Source: Mesorhizobium huakuii (GTDB lineage Bacteria; Pseudomonadota; Alphaproteobacteria; Rhizobiales; Rhizobiaceae). Taken from it: a stretch of DNA of 64,000 bases. A model generated the notes under the pieces. That model searched no databases. It was given only the letters and a program-made list of their open reading frames with translations, and had not been told where the DNA came from. The DNA lies in the NCBI RefSeq assembly GCF_030160235.1, contig NZ_BSNY01000030.1:1-64000 (forward strand), given 5' to 3'. Shown piece by piece: positions 15,797-23,291 of the stretch (its first letter is position 1; each line of letters starts with the position of its first letter). A program made the translations under genes and the position numbers.

Positions 15797-16012
15797 TTGT
15801 CGATCGACAGCACGCGGTACCTATTGGATTCACCGGAGAGCCTTGAGCGCGAGGTCGCGCGCGAACGGCTGGTGCCGCGCGAAGAAAGCACGGATCTGTT
15901 GCAGCGGTTGATGGCGATTGCCGACAGCGCCGGGAAAATCCCCAAACGAGAAAATGCCATGACCGATGACGAAATCCTCGGTTATGACGAGCTCGGAATC
16001 CCGACGAAATGA
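15797..16012 (+). pseudogene. vapB: C-terminal part of a VapB-type antitoxin, N-terminus lost
   Basis: From a possible TTG at 15797 the frame gives 71 residues. Its second half (LLQRLMAIADSAG and MTDDEILGYDELGIPTK) matches the toxin-binding tail of rhizobial VapB antitoxins, which end in DEILGYDEHGLP-like sequence. The N-terminal DNA-binding region normally present is replaced by unrelated residues (STRYLLDSPESLE), and no good ribosome-binding site is present. The stop overlaps the vapC start by 4 bp as in intact vapBC operons. Read with the deleted vapC, this is a decayed module. Confidence 0.6.
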
Positions 16013-16231
16013 TCATCGATTCCTCGGCCTTGATCGCCATTCTGCGTCTCGAGCCGGGCTACGAACGTCTCGCGCTCGCGATCACGCAAGCCAGGAGGCG
16101 GCTGCTGGCGGCACCGACCTTTCTTGAAACGACCATGGGGCTCGCGGGCGACCGGCAAGACGAAATCCTGGATGCCGCTGCTGTTCAAGGGCGATGACTT
16201 CCGGCTGACCGACATCGAAGCGGCGGTGTGA
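16009..16231 (+). pseudogene. vapC: VapC PIN-domain toxin with internal deletion
   Basis: MIIDSSALIAILRLEPGYER starts a typical PIN-domain RNase, with catalytic Asp4. It reads on through AAPTFLETTMGLAGDRQDEIL. After about residue 54 the frame shifts: DNA from 16175 in another frame encodes PLLFKGDDFRLTDIEAAV and a TGA at 16231, the normal VapC C-terminus. About 60 residues are missing, including the later catalytic acidic residues. The toxin cannot be active. The two halves flank what looks like one deletion. Confidence 0.8.
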
Positions 16232-16237
16232 GCAATA

Positions 16238-16873
16238 TCAGACCAGCACCAGCCCCTGCCGCATCGCAATGGCGATGGCATCGGTGCGGTTGGCGGCGCC
16301 CAGCTTGATCAGGATCGCGGCGACGTGGAATTTCGCCGTGTGCACGGAAATGTTGAGCCGCCGCGCGATCACCTTGTTGGGCGCGCCTTCGGCCAGCAGT
16401 GCCAGCACTTCGGCCTCGCGCGGCGACAGCGCTGGCCGGGCCGCATGCTCGTCCAGGACGTCGTCCTCGAACGGCTCGCCTTCGCCGGCACGGAAATCCT
16501 CGTGGTGCCCGCTTCTGTCCTCCCCCGTGACGCGATAGCCGGCCGCCGCCAGCCGCGCCGCCGCGGCGATCAGCAGGTCGTCCGCACCCGTGGGCATAAC
16601 GGCAAACACCTCGCCGGTGGGCCGCTCGCTGCCGGTGCGTCCTGACAACAGCACGCGCGGCATGGAGGCCGGCACGGCACTCCCGCTCCTGTCGTCGACG
16701 ATCGCGACATCAGCCCTGCCGCCGCCCGCCACCACCGGCAGCAGGTCGTCGCTGGCGGCAAAAGTGGCGGCCAGGCGCTCGGCGCGCGCGGCATCGCCAA
16801 GCGCGATCAGCACCACCAGCCGCCGCGAAGCGGCAGCGTCACTCACGATCCGGTCGCCGGCAAGCGTTTCCAT
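16238..16873 (-). CDS. LuxR/NarL-type response regulator
   Basis: 211 residues from ATG 16873. The C-terminal HTH is clear (LSPREAEVLALLAEGAPNK, then IARRLNISVHTAKFHVAAIL), about residues 145-205. The N-terminal 115 residues are a weak receiver-like fold with VAIVDDRSG as a possible phosphoacceptor strand, MPRVLLSGR and later AAAARLAAAGY, but the usual lysine is not evident, so phosphorylation is uncertain. It starts 8 bp after the stop of the pseudoprotease gene and belongs to the same transcript. No histidine kinase is adjacent. A role linked to the protease pair is an inference from operon structure. Confidence 0.82.
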   Translation of the reverse strand: METLAGDRIVSDAAASRRLVVLIALGDAARAERLAATFAASDDLLPVVAGGGRADVAIVDDRSGSAVPASMPRVLLSGRTGSERPTGEVFAVMPTGADDLLIAAAARLAAAGYRVTGEDRSGHHEDFRAGEGEPFEDDVLDEHAARPALSPREAEVLALLAEGAPNKVIARRLNISVHTAKFHVAAILIKLGAANRTDAIAIAMRQGLVLV

Positions 16874-16881
16874 CAATCCTC

Positions 16882-17754
16882 TCAGCTCAGCGGCTTTTCG
16901 CCGATGGTCAATGTCACGTCGCGCTGCTCGCCGCCACGCACCACGCCAAGCGTCACGGAAGCGCCGGCGCTGTCGGGCCCGAGCCTGCGGATCAGGTCGC
17001 GCGGGCCATGCATGGCCTCGCCGTTCCACGCCACGATGATATCGCCCAGCGACAGGCCGGCGGCCTTGGCCGGACCGGCGTCGTCGAGGCTCATCACCAT
17101 CGCGCCATGGGCATCACGGTCGCGCACCGGATGCAGGCCGGCGCCGAGATAGCCGCGCGCCACATGGCCCTTTTCGCGCAATGTCGCCACCGCCCGCTCG
17201 ATCGTCTCATAGGGCATGACCAGCGCACGGCCGCGCGGCCCGAACAACAGCATGCCGATCAGCGCACCCTTGGCGTCCAGCACCGGACCGCCCTCGAAGC
17301 GCCCGCCGGCGCCGACGGCCAGATGGATGCGACGGTCGATCGTGCCGCCGCGCATCGAGCGCCAGGCCGGGCCGACTTCGCCGACCGAGCCCGATACCGC
17401 CAGCGCCGAGCCCTGGCTGTTGCCGATGGCGATGGCGATGTTGCCCGGCCGAACGGCATCGGCCCTGGCAAGGACAGGCGCGCCGGCCGCATCCGCGGGT
17501 TTCAGCAGGGCGACGCCCGTCGAAGGATCGCGGCCGATGAGTTCAGCCTTCACCGTCCCGCCCGAAGCCAGCGTCAGTTCGATCTCCTCGCCGGCCTCGA
17601 CAGCCTCCTCGGCGGTGACGAAATAGCCGTCGCTCCAGTGGAAGGCGCTTGCCGTGCGGTGGTGATGGGTAGCGAAGCTCGCCAATGCGGGCGTCGCCTT
17701 GGCGGCAAGGTCTGCAACGGCTTGCGAAAACGCATTCAGATTGAAATCACTCAT
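16882..17754 (-). CDS. HtrA-like trypsin-fold pseudoprotease with PDZ domain
   Basis: 290 residues from ATG 17754 (AGGAGA upstream). The layout is that of HtrA/DegP: a trypsin fold at about 10-200 and a PDZ domain at about 205-285 (GYLGAGLHPV, AGLSLGDIIVAWNGEAM). Each catalytic position is replaced when aligned with the divergent neighbour: histidine by Glu50 (VTAEEAV against VTNFHVV), aspartate by Gly80 (DPSTGVA against DPDTDIA) and serine by Glu154 (RFEGGPV against GNSGGPL). Structural glycines remain. No signal peptide, so it is cytoplasmic. It is probably a non-catalytic partner, inhibitor or sensor of the active protease encoded 168 bp away, co-transcribed with a LuxR-type regulator. Confidence 0.88.
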   Translation of the reverse strand: MSDFNLNAFSQAVADLAAKATPALASFATHHHRTASAFHWSDGYFVTAEEAVEAGEEIELTLASGGTVKAELIGRDPSTGVALLKPADAAGAPVLARADAVRPGNIAIAIGNSQGSALAVSGSVGEVGPAWRSMRGGTIDRRIHLAVGAGGRFEGGPVLDAKGALIGMLLFGPRGRALVMPYETIERAVATLREKGHVARGYLGAGLHPVRDRDAHGAMVMSLDDAGPAKAAGLSLGDIIVAWNGEAMHGPRDLIRRLGPDSAGASVTLGVVRGGEQRDVTLTIGEKPLS

Positions 17755-17922
17755 GGATGTCTCCTGGGGTTCGTCATGTCCCAGATATCGCCCGACGGCG
17801 CCCCTGGAGGTACTCGCCTGACGGCTAGTTGGCGGTTTGACTGGCCATCTGGTCAGGTCGCGGCCGTTCCGGCCGCTCCGCACATATAGTCACGATCAAG
17901 CGTGAAAACACGGAGCCCATCC

Positions 17923-18873
17923 ATGGCACTCGCCGCGGCCGAATTCCAATCTGACGAGACGTTGCTCGACGCCTATTCGACGACGGTGGCCGATGCGGTC
18001 GACCGCATCGGCCCGGCCGTCTGCCGCATCGAGCGCATTGGCGGCCAGGGCGGCCATGGTTCCGGCTTCGTCATTGCGCCGGACGGGCTGGTCGTCACCA
18101 ATTTCCATGTCGTTGGCGATGCCAGGACGGTGCGCGTGTCGATGCCGGACGGCGCCTCCAGCGAGGGCCGCGTGCTCGGCCGCGATCCCGACACCGATAT
18201 CGCGCTGGTGCGCGCCGATGGCAGCTTCACCGACGTGGCGCCGCTCGGCGATTCCAAGCGGCTGCGGCGCGGCCAGATCGCCATTGCCATCGGCAATCCG
18301 CTCGGCTTCGAATGGACGGTCACATCGGGCGTCGTCTCGGCGCTCGGCCGCTCGATGCGCGCTTCGACCGGTCGGCTGATCGACGACGTCATCCAGACCG
18401 ATGCGGCGCTCAATCCCGGCAATTCCGGCGGACCGCTGGTGTCGTCGGCCGGCGAGGTCATCGGCGTCAACACCGCCATGATCCACGGCGCGCAAGGCAT
18501 TGCCTTCGCGGTCGCCTCCAACACCGCCAATTTCGTCATTTCGGAGATCATCCGCTTCGGCCGCGTCCGGCGCGCCTTCATCGGCATCTCGGCCGACACC
18601 ACCAATCTGCCGCGCCGCGCGGCGCTGTTGTCGCAAGTGTCGACCAGCACGGCCGTGCGACTGCGCAGCGTCGAAAAGAACTGCCCGGCGGCCAAGGCCG
18701 GCCTCAAGGAGGGCGACATCATAGCGGCCATCGACGGACGCCCGGTCACCGGCGTCGACGACCTCGTGCGCATGCTCGACGCCGAACGCATCGGCCGCGA
18801 GACGCTGTGCACGGTGGTGCGCCGCACAGGCGTGAGCCAGGTGACGGTGACGCCGGTGGCAAGGGCGAGCTGA
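17923..18873 (+). CDS. HtrA/DegP-type serine protease with PDZ domain, no signal peptide
   Basis: 316 residues from ATG 17923 (GGAG upstream; GTG 17902 is an alternative). The catalytic triad is intact: His62 in VTNFHVV, Asp92 in DPDTDIALV and Ser168 in NPGNSGGPL. A single PDZ domain follows (LRSVEKNCPAAKAGLKEGDI, then DGRPVTGVDDLVRML). Typical HtrA proteins are exported, but this one lacks any signal peptide or membrane anchor and should act in the cytoplasm. It is divergent from a paralogue that has lost all three catalytic residues. The 168-bp gap probably holds both promoters. Likely a protein-quality-control or regulatory protease. Confidence 0.9.
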   Translation: MALAAAEFQSDETLLDAYSTTVADAVDRIGPAVCRIERIGGQGGHGSGFVIAPDGLVVTNFHVVGDARTVRVSMPDGASSEGRVLGRDPDTDIALVRADGSFTDVAPLGDSKRLRRGQIAIAIGNPLGFEWTVTSGVVSALGRSMRASTGRLIDDVIQTDAALNPGNSGGPLVSSAGEVIGVNTAMIHGAQGIAFAVASNTANFVISEIIRFGRVRRAFIGISADTTNLPRRAALLSQVSTSTAVRLRSVEKNCPAAKAGLKEGDIIAAIDGRPVTGVDDLVRMLDAERIGRETLCTVVRRTGVSQVTVTPVARAS

Positions 18874-18875
18874 GA

Positions 18876-19301
18876 CTAAACCCCCGCCGCGCCCTCGGCA
18901 TATTGCGCCAGAAATTCCTCGCTGGGCGGGATCGGCTTGATGACATCGATCAGCACGCCGTTGGGGTCCCTGGTGATGAAATGGCGCTGGCCGAAGGGCT
19001 CGTCGCGCAGCGTTCGCAGGATCGGCAGGCCGGCGGCGAGAACCCGCTCATGGACCGCGTCGGGGTCGCGGACCTCGAAATTGATCAACAGGCCTGACGT
19101 GCGCCCTCGCCCCTCTTCCGGGATCGTCTCGTGGTCGCCCTGGACGATGCCGAGGTTGACGCGTTTGTTGTCCGCCGATTGCAGGTGCACATACCAGTCG
19201 CTTTCGAACAGCGGACGGAAGCCGAAATGCTCGACATAGAAGGCCGCCGTCCCGGCGACATCGCCGGTCATCAGCACAGGGTAATAGCTCGTGGTCTTCA
19301 T
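18876..19301 (-). CDS. VOC-family (glyoxalase/bleomycin-resistance-like) protein
   Basis: 141 residues from ATG 19301, which follows AAGGAGA. One VOC domain of paired beta-alpha-beta-beta-beta units: [22 protein letters not shown], then [17 protein letters not shown] and [15 protein letters not shown]. These proteins bind metal or small hydrophobic ligands; members act as isomerases, dioxygenases or drug-binding proteins. It is divergent from a TetR repressor, and two palindromic operators lie between them, so it is probably the regulated target, induced by a xenobiotic or reactive aldehyde. Confidence 0.88.
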   Translation of the reverse strand: MKTTSYYPVLMTGDVAGTAAFYVEHFGFRPLFESDWYVHLQSADNKRVNLGIVQGDHETIPEEGRGRTSGLLINFEVRDPDAVHERVLAAGLPILRTLRDEPFGQRHFITRDPNGVLIDVIKPIPPSEEFLAQYAEGAAGV

Positions 19302-19323
19302 CTTTCTTTCTCCTTGGACATAA

Positions 19324-19366
19324 CATACAGTCTGTATGCAAATCGAATTAACATACAGGCTGCATG
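19324..19366. promoter_or_regulatory. Two TetR-type operators in the VOC/TetR intergenic region
   Basis: CATACAGTCTGTATG (19324-19338) is a perfect 15-bp palindrome. CATACAGGCTGCATG (19352-19366) matches it at 13 of 15 positions. Centres are 28 bp apart. The second ends 1 bp before the tetR ATG at 19368, so binding would block both divergent genes, giving autoregulation. Confidence 0.8.
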
Positions 19367-19367
19367 T

Positions 19368-19973
19368 ATGCAACAGGAATCCGCGCGCCGTTCCAATCGC
19401 GACCGCACCGAGGCGACGCGCGCCGATTTGATCGCGGCGGCGCGAAAGCTGTTCACGGAAAAATCCTATGCCGAGACCGGCACGCCGGAGATCGTCACCG
19501 CGGCCGGCGTGACGCGCGGCGCACTCTACCACCACTTCGCCGACAAGCAGGCGCTGTTCGCCGCCGTGGTCGAGCAGGAAGCGCAGGCGGTGGCGCAAGA
19601 GATCGACCGCGCTTCGCCACCTTCGCTCGAAGCCCGCGATGCGCTGATCGCCGGCTCCGAGGCCTATCTTGCCGCCATGCGCGCGCCCGGCCGCACGCGG
19701 CTGTTGCTGCTCGACGGCCCTGCCGTGCTCGGCCGCGCCGCCATGGATGCGATCGACAACCGCCACGGCAACCGCTCACTGCGTGAGGGCCTGGTCGCGG
19801 CGATGCGGACCAACACGATGGCGAGATTGCCGGTGGATGCGCTGACCGCGCTGCTTGCCTCCGCCTTCGACCGCGCGGCGCTGGCCATCGAGGCCGGCGC
19901 TTCGGCGCAGGATTATCGCGTCGTGCTCATGGCGCTGATTGACGGATTGTCTCCGGCTCGTCCCAGCGCATGA
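19368..19973 (+). CDS. TetR-family repressor of the adjacent VOC gene
   Basis: 201 residues. The N-terminal HTH is typical ([26 protein letters not shown], then [20 protein letters not shown], residues 17-62). The variable C-terminal domain would bind the ligand. The start at 19368 lies just after an operator with no obvious ribosome-binding site, so translation may be leaderless or weak. Its place opposite the VOC gene with two shared palindromes points to autoregulated repression of both. Only 28 codons separate the operators from the HTH, and no other target is visible. Confidence 0.9.
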   Translation: MQQESARRSNRDRTEATRADLIAAARKLFTEKSYAETGTPEIVTAAGVTRGALYHHFADKQALFAAVVEQEAQAVAQEIDRASPPSLEARDALIAGSEAYLAAMRAPGRTRLLLLDGPAVLGRAAMDAIDNRHGNRSLREGLVAAMRTNTMARLPVDALTALLASAFDRAALAIEAGASAQDYRVVLMALIDGLSPARPSA

Positions 19974-20036
19974 CCCCGAACCAAAGGTGCGCATCGGTAA
20001 AATCGGAATCGATTTTCGCTAGGCATCATGCGCAAA

Positions 20037-21005
20037 TCAAAGTTCTACAGCGTCCTTTGCGCGTTCCCCAGGGACGCGCGGCGCTGCAGGCACCTCGCCC
20101 GGCTTGAACTCGTTGAAGCAGCCGAGTTCGCTTTTGAACCGTTCGATCAGCCAGGCGGCGGCCGGCTTCGGGCTTCGGTCATTGCGGTGCATGGCAAACA
20201 GTGGCGAACTGACTTCCTCGTAGGGTTCGAGATCAAGTTCCACCAGGCGGCCAGTGGCCAGGTCGTCGGCTATCAGCCAGCGCGGCAACCCACCCCAACC
20301 CAGCCCCTCGCGCATCAGCGTGTGCTTGGTGCGCATGTCCGAAAGCCGCCAGGTGCGGTAGGCAAAGACGCCATAGTCGCGCCCCTTGGTGCGTTCGGAC
20401 TGATCGATGACGACGAGTTGCGTGTGCTCGCGCACATCCTCGATCTTCACCGGCTTCGGCAGCAGCGCCAGGGGATGGCCGGGGGCCGCCGCCGGCACCA
20501 TCGACATGAAGCCGATGCGCACGAGATGGACGTCGACCTCGCCCAGCAGGCCGCCAATGCCGAGATCCGCCTGTCCATTGACGACGTGGTCCGGGATCAA
20601 TCCAAGCGAGCCGATATGCAGGCGCAGCATCACGGTCGGAAACTGCGTCTCGAACGCCTTCAGCACCCGCACCAGCACCGGCGAAGGCAATGTCGCATCG
20701 ACCGACAGCGCCACTTCGGCCTCCAGTCCGTGATGATGGCCATCGACGCGCGAACGCATACGCTGCAGCACGCCGATCATGCGCCTTGCATCCTCCAGCA
20801 TCGATCGGCCGATTTCGGTCAGGTGCGGCTCGCGCGTGCCCTCGCGTTCGAACAGCTTTAGCCCCAACTGCGCCTCGAGATTGGCGATGCCATAGCTGAT
20901 GACGGATTGCGCCCGGTTGAGCTTGCGACCGGCGGCCGAAAAACTCCCGCTATCGGCGACGGCAACGAATATCTGAAGCTGGTCGAGTGTCGGATTGGGC
21001 TGCAT
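20037..21005 (-). CDS. LysR-family transcriptional regulator
   Basis: 322 residues. The HTH occupies about residues 5-65 (LDQLQIFVAVADSGSFSAAGRKL, then AQSVISYGIANLEAQLGLKLF). The remaining periplasmic-binding-like effector domain is of normal size. It is divergent from azoR over a 107-bp gap with a large inverted repeat, the classical arrangement for a LysR activator and its target. It therefore probably controls the azoreductase in response to a quinone or electrophile, which is inferred from gene order. A 15-residue tail after the effector domain is Arg/Pro-rich. Confidence 0.92.
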   Translation of the reverse strand: MQPNPTLDQLQIFVAVADSGSFSAAGRKLNRAQSVISYGIANLEAQLGLKLFEREGTREPHLTEIGRSMLEDARRMIGVLQRMRSRVDGHHHGLEAEVALSVDATLPSPVLVRVLKAFETQFPTVMLRLHIGSLGLIPDHVVNGQADLGIGGLLGEVDVHLVRIGFMSMVPAAAPGHPLALLPKPVKIEDVREHTQLVVIDQSERTKGRDYGVFAYRTWRLSDMRTKHTLMREGLGWGGLPRWLIADDLATGRLVELDLEPYEEVSSPLFAMHRNDRSPKPAAAWLIERFKSELGCFNEFKPGEVPAAPRVPGERAKDAVEL

Positions 21006-21009
21006 CGAT

Positions 21010-21069
21010 GTATCTATTTTGTGGATGGATCGTATATAAAATATACCAGTTTATCTGATGGATAGATAC
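21010..21069. promoter_or_regulatory. Putative LysR-binding region between lysR and azoR
   Basis: GTATCTAT (21010-21017) and ATAGATAC (21062-21069) form a perfect 8-bp inverted repeat with a 44-bp spacer that includes the AT-rich TATATAAAATATACC. It spans the divergent promoters. LysR regulators commonly bind such separated dyads as tetramers. Confidence 0.5.
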
Positions 21070-21112
21070 CCCATATGTAGCGGGACAATTCATTCCACTG
21101 GAGAGACCCGCT

Positions 21113-21745
21113 ATGTCCATTCTTCTCGTTACCTCGAGCCCGCGCGGCGCTGCCTCGCACTCGACCCGCATTGCTACTGAATTCGCCGAAAAGCTCGTCG
21201 CCGCCGATCCGTCGAACACGCTTGTCGTGCGCGACCTCGTCGCCAACCCGCTGCCGCATATCGATGCCGACTATTCGACCGGCATCTACACACCGGTTGA
21301 AGCGCGCACGCCGCGCCAGGCTGAAGTCGTCGGCGTCTCCGACGTCGTGCTCGACGAGTTGTTCGCCGCTGACACGGTGATCCTCGCCACCGGCTTCATC
21401 AACTTCAACATCTCCTCGACGCTGAAGTCCTGGGTCGACCACATCGCCCGCTCCGGCCGCAGCTTTGCCTATGGCGAGAACGGCCCCAAGGGCCTCGTCA
21501 CCGGCAAGAAGGTCTATATCGTGCTGGCTTCGGGCGGCATCTATTCGGAAGGCGCGGCCGTGCAGTTCGATCACGCCATTCCCTATCTGCGCGGCGTGCT
21601 CGGCTTCCTCGGCATGACCGACGTCGACGTCATCCGCATCGAAGGTGTCGGCATGGGCCCTGACGCGGTTACCGCGGCGCTCGCCAAGGCGACCGCCAAG
21701 GTCGACGCGGTGGTGGCCAGCCAGCAGGCAGCTGCTGCCGCGTAA
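21113..21745 (+). CDS. azoR: FMN-dependent NADH-azoreductase
   Basis: 210 residues with the flavodoxin-like fold of AzoR. The FMN phosphate-binding start is LLVTSSPRGAASHSTRIA. FINFNISSTLKSWVDHIARSG and VLASGGIYSEG are the conserved FMN/substrate motifs. The enzyme is a cytoplasmic homodimer that reduces quinones and azo compounds with two electrons from NADH, protecting against thiol stress. The start follows GGAGA. It is divergent from a LysR regulator and ends in a strong terminator, so it is monocistronic. The family assignment is firm, and the physiological substrate is probably a quinone. Confidence 0.93.
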   Translation: MSILLVTSSPRGAASHSTRIATEFAEKLVAADPSNTLVVRDLVANPLPHIDADYSTGIYTPVEARTPRQAEVVGVSDVVLDELFAADTVILATGFINFNISSTLKSWVDHIARSGRSFAYGENGPKGLVTGKKVYIVLASGGIYSEGAAVQFDHAIPYLRGVLGFLGMTDVDVIRIEGVGMGPDAVTAALAKATAKVDAVVASQQAAAAA

Positions 21746-21770
21746 GGCGCCTCGCTCATCCACCCGAATT

Positions 21771-21804
21771 AAAAAGGCAGGCGCCTCGGCGCCTGCCTCT
21801 TTGT
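21771..21804 (+). terminator. Intrinsic terminator after azoR
   Basis: AAAAAGGCAGGCGCC, TC loop, GGCGCCTGCCTCTTTGTTT: an 11-bp GC-rich stem followed by a T-rich tail, 26 bp after the azoR stop. Confidence 0.88.
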
Positions 21805-21908
21805 TTGGCAAGTGGCGCAACAGCTTGCGTATGGGAAATGAATGTACTGCGTTGGATAGATTGCCGCGCGCCATTGGTTATTCTGCTCGTCTGCGTTATC
21901 GGTCGCCG

Positions 21909-23291
21909 ATGTTCCTTTCCGTCGCCACAACGCATCGTCCAGCCACAGATCTCGGCTTCTTGCTGCACAAGCATCCCGAGCGTCTGCATGAGACCGAGCT
22001 GTCCTTCGGCAAGGCTTGGCTGTTCTATCCGGAAGCGACCGATGAGCGTTGCGAGGCTGTGCTTCTACTGGACGTCGATCCGATAGGGCTCGTGCGGGGC
22101 AAAGGTCAGGCGGAAGGCTTGCTGGATCAGTATGTAAACGATCGGCCGTATGCGGCATCGTCCTTCCTGTCGGTGGCAATGAACAAGGCGCTGCGGACCG
22201 CGATGACCGGCATATCAAAGGAGCGCCAGCAACTGGCCGACAGCGACCTGCCGCTCGAAGCCGTGGTGACCCCGCTGCCGATGCGCGGCGGTGAGGCTCT
22301 GGTTCGAGATCTGTTCGAACCTCTGGGATGGGCCGTCGACCTGACGCCGATCGAAAATATAGGACCTGGAGCTGGCGGGGCACGATACGGTCATCTGAGG
22401 CTGACTGGCACTGGCCGGCTAAGCAGCCTTCTCAACCACCTCTACGTCCTTATCCCGGTGATGGACGACGCCAAGCATTACTGGGTTGGCGAGGCCGAGA
22501 TCGACAAGCTGCTGTCCAAGGGCGAAGGCTGGCTGGAGAACCATCCGGCCAAAGACCTGATCGTGCGTCGTTATCTGCGCAACCGGGGTGCGTTGGCTCG
22601 TATTGCCCTCGAGCGACTGGCCCCCGAAACCGTCGGTGAGGCCCTGCCTCCGGAAGCTCGGGTTGCGCCTGAGGAGGCGCTGGAGGCGCCCATCCGGCTG
22701 AATGATCTGCGCATGGATGCTGTGGTCCAAGCCATTCGGGCGACCGGCGCGACCAGTGTTGCGGATCTGGGATGCGGCGAAGGCAAGCTGCTGTATCGGC
22801 TCGTACGCGAGCGATGGGTCCACAGGCTGTTCGGACTCGACCCCGCAGTCCGTGAACTGGAATGGGCTGCCAAGCGCCTCAAGCTGAACGAGTTCGGCGG
22901 GCCGCCCGAAGGTCGTGTCACGCTGCTGCATGGATCGCTGACATATCGCGACAGCCGCTGGGCTGAAGCTGACGTCGCCGTGCTGGTCGAGGTCATCGAA
23001 CATCTCGACGAGGACAAGCTGCCTCTGATCGAACGTGTGGTCTTCGGCGAGACAGCGCCCAAATCCGTGATAGTGACCACGCCGAACGCTGACTACAACG
23101 CGTTGTTCCCCAATCTGGCTCCCGGCGCCTTTCGCCATCCGGATCATCGTTTCGAATGGAGCCGAGTTCGGTTTGAAGCCTGGGCGGCCAAGATCGGCGA
23201 GACCTATGGCTATGGTGCTGCCTTCAGTGGCATCGGAGCCGTGCACCCCATGCTTGGCGCGCCGACACAGATGGCGGTGTTCACCCGATGA
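21909..23291 (+). CDS. hen1: Hen1-type 3'-terminal RNA ribose 2'-O-methyltransferase
   Basis: 460 residues from ATG 21909 (MFLSVATTHRPATDLGFLLH, the standard bacterial Hen1 start). The N-terminal half is the bacterial-specific domain that contacts Pnkp, with LSFGKAWLFYPEA and ENIGPGAGGARYGHLRL. The C-terminal half is the methyltransferase: VADLGCGEGKLLYRL binds AdoMet, and Glu361, Glu364 and His365 (EVIEHLD) with a later histidine bind the metal that positions the 3'-terminal ribose. Bacterial Hen1 methylates the 2'-OH at a cleavage site before Pnkp ligates it, so the repaired RNA resists recutting. It overlaps pnkp by 4 bp, and the two proteins form a complex in studied species. Confidence 0.93.
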   Translation: MFLSVATTHRPATDLGFLLHKHPERLHETELSFGKAWLFYPEATDERCEAVLLLDVDPIGLVRGKGQAEGLLDQYVNDRPYAASSFLSVAMNKALRTAMTGISKERQQLADSDLPLEAVVTPLPMRGGEALVRDLFEPLGWAVDLTPIENIGPGAGGARYGHLRLTGTGRLSSLLNHLYVLIPVMDDAKHYWVGEAEIDKLLSKGEGWLENHPAKDLIVRRYLRNRGALARIALERLAPETVGEALPPEARVAPEEALEAPIRLNDLRMDAVVQAIRATGATSVADLGCGEGKLLYRLVRERWVHRLFGLDPAVRELEWAAKRLKLNEFGGPPEGRVTLLHGSLTYRDSRWAEADVAVLVEVIEHLDEDKLPLIERVVFGETAPKSVIVTTPNADYNALFPNLAPGAFRHPDHRFEWSRVRFEAWAAKIGETYGYGAAFSGIGAVHPMLGAPTQMAVFTR

